This document shows positions 47,410-55,375 of a stretch of 57,471 nt of DNA, piece after piece. Origin of the DNA: GWC2-40-17 sp035400705 (GTDB lineage: Bacteria > Patescibacteriota > Patescibacteriia > Magasanikbacterales > UBA10003); the NCBI GenBank assembly GCA_035400705.1, contig DAOMZV010000001.1, positions 1 to 57,471 of the forward strand, in the 5' to 3' direction. A program made the translations under genes and the position numbers. Within the stretch, counting starts at the first letter, position 1. Each line of letters starts with the position of its first letter. Below the pieces are notes generated by a model. It was not told the origin of the DNA. It ran no database searches and was given only the letters and a program-made list of their open reading frames with translations.

Positions 47410-47438
47410 ATTATATCCACAACTAATTAAGCTGTCAA
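47410..47438 (-). promoter_or_regulatory. Promoter of the hrcA-grpE-hsp20-dnaK-dnaJ operon
   Basis: On the minus strand TTGACA (47433-47438), a 17-base spacer, TATAAT (47410-47415): full consensus, directly abutting CIRCE, so HrcA can block initiation. Confidence 0.93.
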
Positions 47439-47448
47439 GAGCCTTAAA

Positions 47449-47475
47449 ACCGCCTTATTTAAGGACGTTTTTCAA
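47449..47475 (-). terminator. Candidate queH terminator
   Basis: An imperfect hairpin (AAAACCGCCTT with AAGGACGTTTT, two mismatches) followed by T/A-rich sequence, directly after the queH stop. Confidence 0.5.
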
Positions 47476-47477
47476 AT

Positions 47478-48014
47478 TTATTTTTTAGGCAAAGAATAAA
47501 CACAGCCACAATAATTTTGCCGATAAATTCCCCTGTCCTCAATCATCTGCCTTGCTTTTTCTTGTCGCCCATTTTTCTTCCAATCTTCGGCATAAAATTT
47601 TACATTAAATTTTTTTGCCGCATTTTCTGCAATTGGGAAAATTACTACTGCACTTTTGTTTCTCCCGCTAGTCAAAGTAGTAGAAAAATTTTTAAACCCG
47701 TACTGCCTAGCATATTCAGCTGCCACGTTGATGCGTAGCGCAAAACATTTTTGACATCGCGCCCCACCTTCTGACTCACCATCCAATCCTGCAACTTCCT
47801 TGTTCCATTTCTCTTGCTCATAGTCCCAATCAATCATCGCCACACCCCATTCCTGACAAACTTTTATCACTTCGCTTTTTCTTTTTAAATATTCCTCTTT
47901 AGGAAAAATGTTGGGGTTATAAAAAAAGACAGAAACTTCAAACTTGGGTCGTAATTCATCAATCACAGCAATACTGCAAGGAGCGCAACAGGTATGTAAT
48001 AAAATTTTTTTCAT
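47478..48014 (-). CDS. queH: QueH, epoxyqueuosine reductase
   Basis: A 178-residue protein of the QueH (DUF208) family: the N-terminal LLHTCCAPCSIAVIDEL, FFYNPNIFPKEEYLKRKSE, GGARCQKCFALRINVAAEYA, FSTTLTSGRNKS and the C-terminal RQNYCGCVYS. The adjacent Cys pair, the CxxC and the late CGC bind an Fe-S cluster and a second iron. QueH performs the last step of queuosine formation, epoxyQ to Q, on tRNA wobble G34. No other Q-pathway gene is in the window. It follows rarA by 4 bases in the minus direction. Confidence 0.93.
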   Translation of the reverse strand: MKKILLHTCCAPCSIAVIDELRPKFEVSVFFYNPNIFPKEEYLKRKSEVIKVCQEWGVAMIDWDYEQEKWNKEVAGLDGESEGGARCQKCFALRINVAAEYARQYGFKNFSTTLTSGRNKSAVVIFPIAENAAKKFNVKFYAEDWKKNGRQEKARQMIEDRGIYRQNYCGCVYSLPKK

Positions 48015-48018
48015 CTTA

Positions 48019-49287
48019 TTAATTTAAATATTTTTTATCTTTTAATTCCTTTGGCAAATAATCTTGTTTAGCTTCGCCGCCCTCAAAATCTGGTGTATAT
48101 TTATAACCCTTACCATAACCGATATTTTTCATAAACTTTGTTGGGGCATTGCGCAAATGCAAAGGCACACCTAAATGAGAAGTGCTGCGGGCGTCTTCCG
48201 CTGCTTTACCATAAGCCACATACAAAGCATTGGATTTTTTAGCTAGTGAACAATAAACCACAGCCTCAGCTAAATGAACATTGCATTCGGGTAAACCAAT
48301 CTTATGACAAGCATCGTAAGCAGCATTAGCCACCAACAGTGCACGTGAGTCTGCTATACCAATATCTTCGGCAGCAAAACGCAAAACTCGCCGCGCCACA
48401 TACAAAGGATCGGCTCCAGCCTCAAGCATTCTCGCCAACCAGTACAACGCGGCGTTGGAATCACTTCCCCGCATAGATTTATGCAAAGCAGAAATTAGAT
48501 TATAAAATTCCTCCCCTCTCTTGTCAAAAATCAAATGGGTCTTTTGTAAAACTTCTTTAATATCTTTTTCCTCTATTTTGATTTTTTTAATTCCCTCTTT
48601 TGTCTTACTTTTTACAGCCATATCTAAAATATTCAAAGCCATTCGAGCATCACCAGCTGAGGCTTCAGACAAAAGAGTTAAAAGTCTATCACTAATTTGC
48701 AAAGATAAGCTACCTAAACCCCTGGTTTTGTTTTTAAGGGCTCTTTGCAAAATATTTTTAATTGATTCAGTATTTAATTTTTTCAAAACAAAAACTCGAG
48801 AGCGCGATAATAGAGCCCCAACTACCTCAAAAGAAGGATTTTCCGTAGTAGCACCAATTAACGTAACAATGCCTCTCTCCACAAAAGGCAATAAAGCGTC
48901 CTGCTGTGCCTTGTTCCAACGATGAATTTCGTCAATAAATAAAATAGTTCTTTGATTGTGCATTTTTCTTCTCTCTTCCGCTTCTTTAACTATTTCTCGC
49001 AAATCAGCTAAACCGCTAGAGACAGCGGACAGAGCAACAAAAGTAGAATGAGTTTTTTCAGCAATTAAATGTGCTAAAGTGGTTTTTCCTACTCCGGGCG
49101 GACCCCAAAAAATCATAGAAGGTAAAGCGTCTTGTTCTATCAATTTTCGCAAAATTTTCCCTTCTCCCACCACTTCCTCCTGACCAAAAAAATCCTCAAA
49201 ATCTTTGGGGCGCATTCTATCAGCTAAAGGTGCTTCTACAATTAGATTATCTACCATCTTTTTTTCAAAAAGATCTTGTTTAATCAT
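48019..49287 (-). CDS. rarA: RarA/MgsA, replication-associated recombination AAA+ ATPase
   Basis: A 422-residue AAA+ protein: ADRMRPKDFEDFFGQEEVVG, Walker A MIFWGPPGVGKTTLAHLIAE, Walker B ILFIDEIHRWNKAQQDALLP, sensor 1 LIGATTENPSFEV, and the C-terminal MRGSDSNAALYWLARMLEAG and GVPLHLRNAPTKFMKNIGYG. These are standard for RarA, related to Mgs1/WRNIP1 and clamp-loader subunits. It acts at stalled replication forks. A consensus-like promoter lies at 49302-49330. Confidence 0.95.
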   Translation of the reverse strand: MIKQDLFEKKMVDNLIVEAPLADRMRPKDFEDFFGQEEVVGEGKILRKLIEQDALPSMIFWGPPGVGKTTLAHLIAEKTHSTFVALSAVSSGLADLREIVKEAEERRKMHNQRTILFIDEIHRWNKAQQDALLPFVERGIVTLIGATTENPSFEVVGALLSRSRVFVLKKLNTESIKNILQRALKNKTRGLGSLSLQISDRLLTLLSEASAGDARMALNILDMAVKSKTKEGIKKIKIEEKDIKEVLQKTHLIFDKRGEEFYNLISALHKSMRGSDSNAALYWLARMLEAGADPLYVARRVLRFAAEDIGIADSRALLVANAAYDACHKIGLPECNVHLAEAVVYCSLAKKSNALYVAYGKAAEDARSTSHLGVPLHLRNAPTKFMKNIGYGKGYKYTPDFEGGEAKQDYLPKELKDKKYLN

Positions 49288-49301
49288 AGTTGAATATAAA
49301 A

Positions 49302-49330
49302 ATCATAGCAATTTTAGATAAAATAATCAA
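49302..49330 (-). promoter_or_regulatory. rarA-queH promoter
   Basis: On the minus strand TTGATT (49325-49330), a 17-base spacer, TATGAT (49302-49307). Confidence 0.65.
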
Positions 49331-49338
49331 CCGGAAAC

Positions 49339-49367
49339 TTGACTAAATTTTTTTATTGTGTTAGATT
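49339..49367 (+). promoter_or_regulatory. Promoter of the 104-residue cassette gene
   Basis: TTGACT (49339-49344), a 17-base spacer, TAGATT (49362-49367), 37 bases upstream of the ATG. Confidence 0.65.
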
Positions 49368-49404
49368 AATTTGTTGATCTTTTCACTCCAACTTGGGATA
49401 AAAA

Positions 49405-49719
49405 ATGTCCGAGGAAAAATTTTGGATCGTATTTGAGTATACCGCCGCAGCTGGCGGTTATTGTGGAGTTAGAACATCCACTTGTTTTTCAAATAAAGCC
49501 CATTTTGAACAGTGGCTTAAAGAGAGTTCACAAATATTGGAAAGAGAGAAAATAATTGCTCAAGGAGTAACCCTTGAGCAGGCAGTTTCTTTGACTAAAG
49601 AAACCCCTCTGAAATGCCGTATAACAGCGGCATTGCAAGAGGCTACTACTAAAGATGGAATCGATGAGAACGTATTAGTTCTCGAGATTCAGAATATAAT
49701 CGCAATAATTTGTTCCTGA
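49405..49719 (+). CDS. Small solo-cassette protein of unknown function
   Basis: A 104-residue soluble protein: EEKFWIVFEYTAAAGGYCGV, a FSNKAHFEQWLKESSQILER helix, then QGVTLEQAVSLTKETPLKCR and ITAALQEATTKDG. Similar small proteins with an 'EYT..GG' start and a 'GVT.E.A..L...TP..CR..AA' middle occur in CPR genomes as I recall, without a known role. Two Cys residues sit at comparable places. It is monocistronic: promoter at 49339, a weak GGGA upstream of the ATG, TGA stop and a terminator at 49727-49761. TGA as stop supports the standard code. Confidence 0.7.
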   Translation: MSEEKFWIVFEYTAAAGGYCGVRTSTCFSNKAHFEQWLKESSQILEREKIIAQGVTLEQAVSLTKETPLKCRITAALQEATTKDGIDENVLVLEIQNIIAIICS

Positions 49720-49726
49720 TACAACC

Positions 49727-49761
49727 ACCGCCTTAGGTTAAAAGCCAAAAGGCGGTTTTTT
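49727..49761 (+). terminator. Terminator of the 104-residue cassette
   Basis: ACCGCCTT (49727-49734) pairs with AAGGCGGT (49749-49756), followed by T6. Confidence 0.85.
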
Positions 49762-49818
49762 ATTTAAAAAATTTTCTTTAAAAAATATATTTTATCCAAA
49801 CTCTGTCTTGAAACAAAA

Positions 49819-49847
49819 TTGACAATTCTAATTAGTTTTGATAAAAC
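49819..49847 (+). promoter_or_regulatory. Promoter of the 126-residue cassette gene
   Basis: TTGACA (49819-49824), a 17-base spacer, TAAAAC (49842-49847). A GGAG ribosome-binding site (49875-49878) lies 6 bases before the ATG at 49885. Confidence 0.75.
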
Positions 49848-49884
49848 ACAATAGTAGTTCTTTTCTGTTTTTTTGGAGAAAAAA

Positions 49885-50265
49885 ATGAATCCAACATCGT
49901 TTGTCGAACACAAAAACTTGTGCCTGACTTTTAAAATTGAAGGTCACCAATTTGAAGCAGTCGGTTTTCTCTCCATAGTTGGCGAGGAACTAACTGATGA
50001 ACAAATACTTCAACGCGTTGCTGAAAAAAATGGTGGCGCGATTGGTGTTGACGACACCAATTTTATCAATGAACATCTTAATGATCTCCCGAGAGAATTA
50101 AGAAAATATTATCTGGTAACCGGCTGTCCTGACCCGGAAAAACCCAAATATTTAATTCATTTTTATTTTGCTGTCAATAAATGGCGGCGCTACAGAAGCT
50201 GGGCTAGTCTAAAACGCGGCTCCAACCATCTGGTCTTGCGCCGAGTCACAAACAACCAGAACTAA
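49885..50265 (+). CDS. Small solo-cassette protein of unknown function
   Basis: A 126-residue soluble protein that I do not recognise: NPTSFVEHKNLCLTFKIEGH at the start, a VGEELTDEQILQRVAEKNGG helix, LPRELRKYYLVTGCPDPEKP, and the basic end RYRSWASLKRGSNHLVLRRV. The alternation of strands and helices suggests a compact alpha/beta fold. It is a single-gene unit with promoter, GGAG SD and terminator, following directly after the 104-residue cassette and next to tRNA-Glu. The ATG at 49885 is preferred over a TTG at 49873 that overlaps the SD. Confidence 0.7.
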   Translation: MNPTSFVEHKNLCLTFKIEGHQFEAVGFLSIVGEELTDEQILQRVAEKNGGAIGVDDTNFINEHLNDLPRELRKYYLVTGCPDPEKPKYLIHFYFAVNKWRRYRSWASLKRGSNHLVLRRVTNNQN

Positions 50266-50272
50266 AACATCC

Positions 50273-50304
50273 CCGCCCGCGATAACTTCAAGGGCGGATT
50301 TTTT
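50273..50304 (+). terminator. Terminator of the 126-residue cassette
   Basis: CCGCCC (50273-50278) pairs with GGGCGG (50292-50297), followed by a T-run. Confidence 0.85.
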
Positions 50305-50423
50305 ATTTTAACTTTAGTCTTTTAACAAGAGTATTTAAAATATAAATAAACCAACCTAAAATAAAAAAGTTGGTGCGGAAAATACCAACTTTTTATCTAT
50401 TTAAAAAAATCAATTATAAAATT

Positions 50424-50501
50424 TGGTAGCCCCAACCGGATTCGAACCGGTGTTTCTTCCGTGAGAGGGAAGCGTCCTAGACCGGACTAGACGATGAGGC
50501 C
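50424..50501 (-). tRNA. tRNA-Glu (anticodon CTC)
   Basis: On the minus strand: acceptor GGCCTCA/TGGGGCT (with G-U pairs), anticodon stem CTTCC/GGAAG with loop CTCTCAC (anticodon CTC), T arm CCGG/CCGG with TTCGAAT loop, and an encoded CCA. It reads GAG. Confidence 0.93.
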
Positions 50502-50505
50502 TTAA

Positions 50506-51798
50506 CTATTTATTCTGCCAAGTTTTGTCTTGACGACAAACTAACTTCTCCGCCTGTAACGGCTCTGCCATTAATTCCACCACGATCTTGTCCATCCTAA
50601 CACCTTGTGAGCCCTTAATCAAGACTGTATCTCCAATAATTAATTTTTCTTGTAAAAATAAACCTGCGTCTTCGCTTTTAGAAAATTTAACTATTTGATT
50701 ATTTTCATAACCACACTCCTCTGCTCTCTCGGCAATAATTTTTGCTCGCTCACCAACTGTCACTAAAAAATCTATACCAGCTTCTTTTAAAAGTTCGCCA
50801 ATTTTTTTATGAGCTTCTTCAGTATAACTGCCCAACTCCAACATATCGCCCAAAACCGCAATCTTTCGACTTCCTGGTTCAACTTGTACATCTTTAAAAA
50901 CCTCCAAAGCCAATTCCATTGCCCGTGGAGAAGCATTATAACTATCATCAATCAAGGTTGTGTATTTAATTCCTGATAAAATACTCATGCGACTAAGTGG
51001 ATAGACAATTCTTTTAAGAGCTTCTAAAATATCCACTAAATTCATTCCCAAGACTAAACCCACAGCCGCCCCCGCCAAAGCCGCGTAAACAGCTGGTTGG
51101 CCGATAATTCCATTTAAAACCACCGGCACCACCGAACCATGATAAGTTAACTTAAAAGATTCTCCTTTAAGAGCTAACAAGCCATTTTCTAATTCTTGAA
51201 TGATTTTTAAATCACTAGCCTGTAAATCCGCTCCATCGTTAAAACCAAAAGAAATAATTTGCCCTTTAGTTTTTTCCTGGACTTCTTTTACTAATTCATC
51301 ATCATAATTAATAACAGCAAAACCAGAAGCAGATAGGTGTTTAATAATTATTTGTTTTTCTTCAGCTACTTTTTTGAGTGTTTTAAATTTTTCCAAATGA
51401 GTTGGGCCAATGGCGGTTAATACACCCACTTGGCAAGGAGCTAGTTGAGTTAAATATCTAATATCACCAGGTTTATCCGCTCCCATTTCTAAAACTAAAA
51501 TTTCTGGATAAGTGGAATCTTTTTTTAATACTAAACCTAAAGCAGTTAAAAAAACCTTAGTCCACAGAAAAATATTTTTCCCCGCCGACTCTTTACCAAT
51601 GATAGTTAAAGGAACACCCAACTCATTATTATAATTTTTTATTGAACCACGCACCCTAAATTTATTTTGTAACACAGCCAAAATCGCGGCCTTAGTGGAT
51701 GTTTTACCAACTGAACCAGTAATCCCAATGATTTTAGGTTGATATTTTTTTAAAATTAAACGAGAAAAAAAATTTAAAAGATATTGCAAGATCAGCAT
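50506..51798 (-). CDS. murF: MurF, UDP-MurNAc-tripeptide:D-Ala-D-Ala ligase
   Basis: A 430-residue Mur ligase: IIGITGSVGKTSTKAAILAV (ATP loop), NNELGVPLTI, EILVLEMGADKPGDIRYLTQ, GVLTAIGPTHLEKFK, and the C-terminal IDDSYNASPRAMELAL and VLGDMLELGSYTEEAHKKIG typical of MurF. It completes the pentapeptide precursor used by MraY. The N-terminal UDP-binding domain is short: a hydrophobic helix precedes the P-loop at about residue 27. It lies 10 bases after the PBP gene. Confidence 0.93.
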   Translation of the reverse strand: MLILQYLLNFFSRLILKKYQPKIIGITGSVGKTSTKAAILAVLQNKFRVRGSIKNYNNELGVPLTIIGKESAGKNIFLWTKVFLTALGLVLKKDSTYPEILVLEMGADKPGDIRYLTQLAPCQVGVLTAIGPTHLEKFKTLKKVAEEKQIIIKHLSASGFAVINYDDELVKEVQEKTKGQIISFGFNDGADLQASDLKIIQELENGLLALKGESFKLTYHGSVVPVVLNGIIGQPAVYAALAGAAVGLVLGMNLVDILEALKRIVYPLSRMSILSGIKYTTLIDDSYNASPRAMELALEVFKDVQVEPGSRKIAVLGDMLELGSYTEEAHKKIGELLKEAGIDFLVTVGERAKIIAERAEECGYENNQIVKFSKSEDAGLFLQEKLIIGDTVLIKGSQGVRMDKIVVELMAEPLQAEKLVCRQDKTWQNK

Positions 51799-51808
51799 AA
51801 AAATAATT

Positions 51809-53563
51809 TTAGTTAAACGGCGGAATTTCTAAATATTGTACCAAGAATTTGGCTATTTCACCAAATGTGGGAACGGCCGAAGATTCAGCATAATCTACTT
51901 TTGGCTCAACATATTTAACTAGCATAACAAACTGTGGATCATCAACTGGACCAAAACCAATAAATGTTTGATTGGTCGCATCAGTGGCATATTTTCCATC
52001 TGGAGAAGGAATTTGTGCTGTACCGGTTTTACCAGCAATATGGTAACCTTTGACACCCGCTGCCTTACCATGTCCTTCTTCTATTACCACCACCATCATA
52101 GCGCTTAAAATTCTCGCGGTCCGTTCAGAAATAACCTGCTTAACCAATCTAGGTTTAGTTTTTTCCTCATGACCATCAGAATATTTAATTTTTGAAATAA
52201 CATAAGGTTTGAAGAGTAAACCTTTATTGGCAACAGCCGCATAAGAACTTATTAATTGAATGGGTGTAGCAGTCAAACCTTGACCAAAAGAAGCGGTGGC
52301 TAAGTAAATAGGTTTTTTATTATTTAAAGAATTGATATTACCCGGCACTTCTTCATCTAGCTCTAGTCCGGTTAAAACACCGAAACCAAAATCTTGAACA
52401 TATCCTTTAAATTTTTCTAAACCCAATTTTTCGGCCGCAAAAACCGCTCCAGTATTAATAGAATCTCTTAAAACTCCGGTCATATTTTGCAATCCGTATG
52501 ATTTATTACCAGCATTTCTAATAACATCCGGTCCAATTCTTAACATACCTGTATCCACAAAAGTCGTGTCTGGTGTCACCTTACCAGCATCCAAGGCTCC
52601 AGCCATAGTAATTACCTTGAAAACTGATCCTGGTTCGTATGGAGTAAAAATTGCATCATTATTAAATAAACTTAAATCAGTTACCGTACCATAATTATTA
52701 GGATCAAAATTTGGTTCATTACACAGAGCTAGAACCGCACCATCTTTAGGATTCATAATAATAATAGTACCTCCCTTAGCCTGTAATTTAACCACGCCCT
52801 TTTTAAGGGCTTCACAAGCAACGTATTCCAAAGTACGATCAATAGTTAAAACCACATCCGCTCCGTCAATAGCTGATTTTTTGTTTCGGGGCAGTAGAGT
52901 AATCCAACCACCGCCCGCACTTTTTTCTGTTGATAAATAACCAGAGGTCCCAGACAATAACTCATTAAAATATCCTTCTAAACCATAATAACCTTGGGGT
53001 AAATCTTTTTTATTATAACCAAGATAACCTAAAGTTTGAGAAGCTAAATTTTTCTCTGGATAAAAACGGGATGGTTCGTTGTCAAAATAAACACCACCTA
53101 GATTTTCTAATTTTAACTCGTCAACAATATCGCCAGAAACTCTTTTTTTAATAACTTCATAACGACTACGTTCTTTAGTTATTTTAGTTAAAACATCCTG
53201 TTCATTAAGTTCTAACTTTTGCGCTAAAATTTGGGCTAAATTTTTAGTATCTTGCTTTGAATCTTTGACTATCTTGGGATCAACAAAAACAATATAAATA
53301 TCTTTATTTAAGGCCGCGGGAGTAGTTTCTTCTGGACTTTTTAAATTTTGAAAATAAATTTGACCGCGTTTAGGCAACAAATCTAAAAAAACATTATGAC
53401 GATTTTCTGCCGCCTTGGCGTACATTTCGTGATCAATTACCTGCAAAAAAAATAATTTTACCACAATCAATAACAAAAACAAGAAAGCCGTATTACGCAA
53501 AAAACTTAACCGGAAATTCTTATTTTCAGTTTCTTGTTTTTTTTGAGAATTTAATTTAACCAT
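51809..53563 (-). CDS. ftsI: FtsI/PBP2-type class B penicillin-binding protein
   Basis: A 584-residue bitopic transpeptidase: membrane helix near residues 25-45 (NTAFLFLLLIVVKLFFLQVI), the N-terminal dimerisation or pedestal domain (KRGQIYF, YPEKNLASQTLGYLGYNKKD), and the transpeptidase domain. That domain has all three active-site motifs: SxxK in PGSVFKVITMAGAL, SxN in RDSINTGAVFAAEK and KTG in IAGKTGTAQIPSP. It cross-links peptidoglycan and pairs with SEDS polymerases. The ATG at 53563 is one base after the pilT stop; an upstream GTG at 53587 would overlap pilT. Confidence 0.92.
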   Translation of the reverse strand: MVKLNSQKKQETENKNFRLSFLRNTAFLFLLLIVVKLFFLQVIDHEMYAKAAENRHNVFLDLLPKRGQIYFQNLKSPEETTPAALNKDIYIVFVDPKIVKDSKQDTKNLAQILAQKLELNEQDVLTKITKERSRYEVIKKRVSGDIVDELKLENLGGVYFDNEPSRFYPEKNLASQTLGYLGYNKKDLPQGYYGLEGYFNELLSGTSGYLSTEKSAGGGWITLLPRNKKSAIDGADVVLTIDRTLEYVACEALKKGVVKLQAKGGTIIIMNPKDGAVLALCNEPNFDPNNYGTVTDLSLFNNDAIFTPYEPGSVFKVITMAGALDAGKVTPDTTFVDTGMLRIGPDVIRNAGNKSYGLQNMTGVLRDSINTGAVFAAEKLGLEKFKGYVQDFGFGVLTGLELDEEVPGNINSLNNKKPIYLATASFGQGLTATPIQLISSYAAVANKGLLFKPYVISKIKYSDGHEEKTKPRLVKQVISERTARILSAMMVVVIEEGHGKAAGVKGYHIAGKTGTAQIPSPDGKYATDATNQTFIGFGPVDDPQFVMLVKYVEPKVDYAESSAVPTFGEIAKFLVQYLEIPPFN

Positions 53564-53564
53564 G

Positions 53565-54611
53565 TTAAACAAACTTGTTTTTACCACTATTTTCCCCTAT
53601 TCTTTTTTCTGCGACTTCTTCATCTATTATTCCTTTCTTAACTAATTCTAATAAATTATTGCGTAAAGTAACCATACCTTCTTTCGCGCTGATTTGCATA
53701 GTGGAAGGAATTTGAGCAATTTTATTTTCTCTAATTAAATTGGCCACAGCCGAACTATTAATCAAAATTTCTCTGGCTGCTACTAATTTTCCTTTTTTAC
53801 TCGGTATTAATTGTTGAGACACCACTGCTCTTAAAACTGAAGAAAGTTGAACTAAAACTTGTTTTTGTTTAAACCCCTCAAAAACATCGATGATGCGTTC
53901 GATGGATTCGGCCGCACTAGGTGTATGTAAGGTAGAAAAGACCAAATGACCAGTTTCAGCAGCAGTTAAAGTTGCCGCGATAGTTTCCGGGTCGCGCATT
54001 TCTCCAACGAAAATAACATTAGGGTCTTGGCGTAAAACTCTTTTTAAAGCTTCTTGAAAAGATTTAGTGTCTATCCCCACTTCACGCTGTTCGACCAAAC
54101 TTTTTTTATCCTCAAAAATAAATTCTATAGGATCTTCAATCGTAACAATATGAGCCTTGCGTTCTTTATTGATCATTTCCAACATCGCCGCTACAGTAGT
54201 AGATTTTCCGCTACCAGTGGGACCGGTTACCAAAACTAATCCATCATAGAGTTTGGATAATTGGTACATAATTGGAGAAAAATCTAACTCTTCCGGTGTG
54301 GGAATAGATTGTGGGATTAATCTGGCGGCTAAGCCAATTTTTCCTTCTTGTTGATGGATATTAATTCTAAAACGATAGCCGGCTATTTCTTCACTAAAAT
54401 CTAGTTCCATTTCTTCTGCAAATTTATCCTTTTGATCTTTGGAAAGTATTTCTAGAATTGCCGTTTTTAATTCTGCTAAAGGTAATTTTTTGTCTTCGAT
54501 CTCCTCCAAATTTCCATGAACCCTAATTAACGGCAACTCTTCTCCCACCAGATGTAAATCCGAAGCTTTTTTCTCAATAGCATACTCAAAATACGATTTT
54601 AACTGTTTCAT
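53565..54611 (-). CDS. pilT: PilT, type IV pilus retraction ATPase
   Basis: A 348-residue secretion ATPase: YAIEKKASDLHLVGEELPLI, Walker A VTGPTGSGKSTTVAAMLEMI, Asp box IVTIEDPIEFIFEDKKSLVE, Walker B DPNVIFVGEMRDPETIAATL, and AAETGHLVFSTLHTPSAAES with the PilT/PilU-like helix. It powers pilus retraction for twitching or DNA uptake. Other pilus genes are not in the window. It is first in a transcript with the PBP and murF genes. Confidence 0.95.
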   Translation of the reverse strand: MKQLKSYFEYAIEKKASDLHLVGEELPLIRVHGNLEEIEDKKLPLAELKTAILEILSKDQKDKFAEEMELDFSEEIAGYRFRINIHQQEGKIGLAARLIPQSIPTPEELDFSPIMYQLSKLYDGLVLVTGPTGSGKSTTVAAMLEMINKERKAHIVTIEDPIEFIFEDKKSLVEQREVGIDTKSFQEALKRVLRQDPNVIFVGEMRDPETIAATLTAAETGHLVFSTLHTPSAAESIERIIDVFEGFKQKQVLVQLSSVLRAVVSQQLIPSKKGKLVAAREILINSSAVANLIRENKIAQIPSTMQISAKEGMVTLRNNLLELVKKGIIDEEVAEKRIGENSGKNKFV

Positions 54612-54663
54612 ATCTTCTAAAATTGAATTTAAAAAAAATATTTCCTCTTAATTTTATCACATC

Positions 54664-54692
54664 TTGATTTTTGGAGCAATTTACTCTATACT
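54664..54692 (+). promoter_or_regulatory. tRNA-Pro promoter
   Basis: TTGATT (54664-54669), a 17-base spacer, TATACT (54687-54692), 9 bases upstream of the tRNA. Confidence 0.75.
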
Positions 54693-54701
54693 TGCTTTAT
54701 T

Positions 54702-54778
54702 CGGGCTATAGCGCAGCTGGCTAGCGCGCATCGTTCGGGACGATGAGGTCGTGGGTTCGAATCCCACTAGCCCGACCA
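54702..54778 (+). tRNA. tRNA-Pro (anticodon CGG)
   Basis: Acceptor CGGGCTA/TAGCCCG, anticodon stem CATCG/CGATG with loop TTCGGGA (anticodon CGG), T arm GTGGG/CCCAC with TTCGAAT loop, and an encoded CCA. It reads CCG. Confidence 0.95.
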
Positions 54779-54795
54779 AAATAAAATTAAGAAAC

Positions 54796-54829
54796 AAAAA
54801 ACCAGCCATTTAAAATAAGGCCGGTTTTT
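54796..54829. terminator. Terminator between tRNA-Pro and the redox gene set
   Basis: AAAAAACCAGCC (54796-54807) pairs, with one mismatch, to GGCCGGTTTTT (54819-54829); runs of A and T make it bidirectional. Confidence 0.75.
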
Positions 54830-54842
54830 AATTTATTTTTAA

Positions 54843-55373
54843 TTATTCAATACAACAGTCAACAGCTCTTTTTACCAAATTACCAAGTTTTGTCATAAAA
54901 CCACCTTTCTTTTTATCTTCTTTATCCAACTGATCATCATCAATTTTTTTTATTTCACCCAAATCTACCATTTTCATATTCAAACCCCAAAACAAAGAAT
55001 AAAGTTGAAAAGATTTCTCAAACAAATCTTTGGCTTCGGCCTTATCGCCTCGTCCCTGAGCTTTAGTCCCAACCTCCATCAAACGCATACTAGCTGCTAA
55101 TAAATGTTTGGAAATACACCACACTTCACCCTCGTATTGTTTAATCAGTTTTTTTAATAAAGTCTTGCGCATCTCTCGAACCTCCGCTAAAAAATCAAAG
55201 TACTCATTTTTACCAGTCTTCGCTCCAGTAAAAAAGAAATGTTCCTCAATACTAATTAAATTCATGATAGCAATACTCAAATCCTGATCAGACGACAAAT
55301 CCATCTTATCTTGTTTTTTTAAATTATCAACTTTTTCTACTAACTCCTGATAGTCTTTTAATTGATTGGGCAT
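54843..55373 (-). CDS. Helical protein of unknown function, last in the redox gene set
   Basis: A 176-residue, mostly helical soluble protein with no signal peptide. It has IAIMNLISIEEHFFFTGAKT, VREMRKTLLKKLIKQYEGEV and a TPR-like segment KAQGRGDKAEAKDLFEKSFQ. The C-terminus is basic and ends in a Cys pair (RAVDCCIE). I do not recognise the family. It starts 2 bases after the CPVC membrane protein gene, suggesting joint expression. The terminal Cys pair could take part in thiol chemistry or metal binding, but this is speculative. Confidence 0.6.
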   Translation of the reverse strand: MPNQLKDYQELVEKVDNLKKQDKMDLSSDQDLSIAIMNLISIEEHFFFTGAKTGKNEYFDFLAEVREMRKTLLKKLIKQYEGEVWCISKHLLAASMRLMEVGTKAQGRGDKAEAKDLFEKSFQLYSLFWGLNMKMVDLGEIKKIDDDQLDKEDKKKGGFMTKLGNLVKRAVDCCIE

Positions 55374-55375
55374 AG

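Noticed and set aside
49717..49719. UGA read as glycine (code of some CPR lineages)
   Set aside because: TGA at 49717 is followed within 8 bases by a strong intrinsic terminator, and genes use TGG for Trp with no internal TGA, so TGA acts as stop.
49405..50265. Toxin-antitoxin pair made of the two plus-strand cassette genes
   Set aside because: Each gene has its own promoter and terminator, they are not overlapping or coupled, and neither protein shows a known toxin or antitoxin motif.
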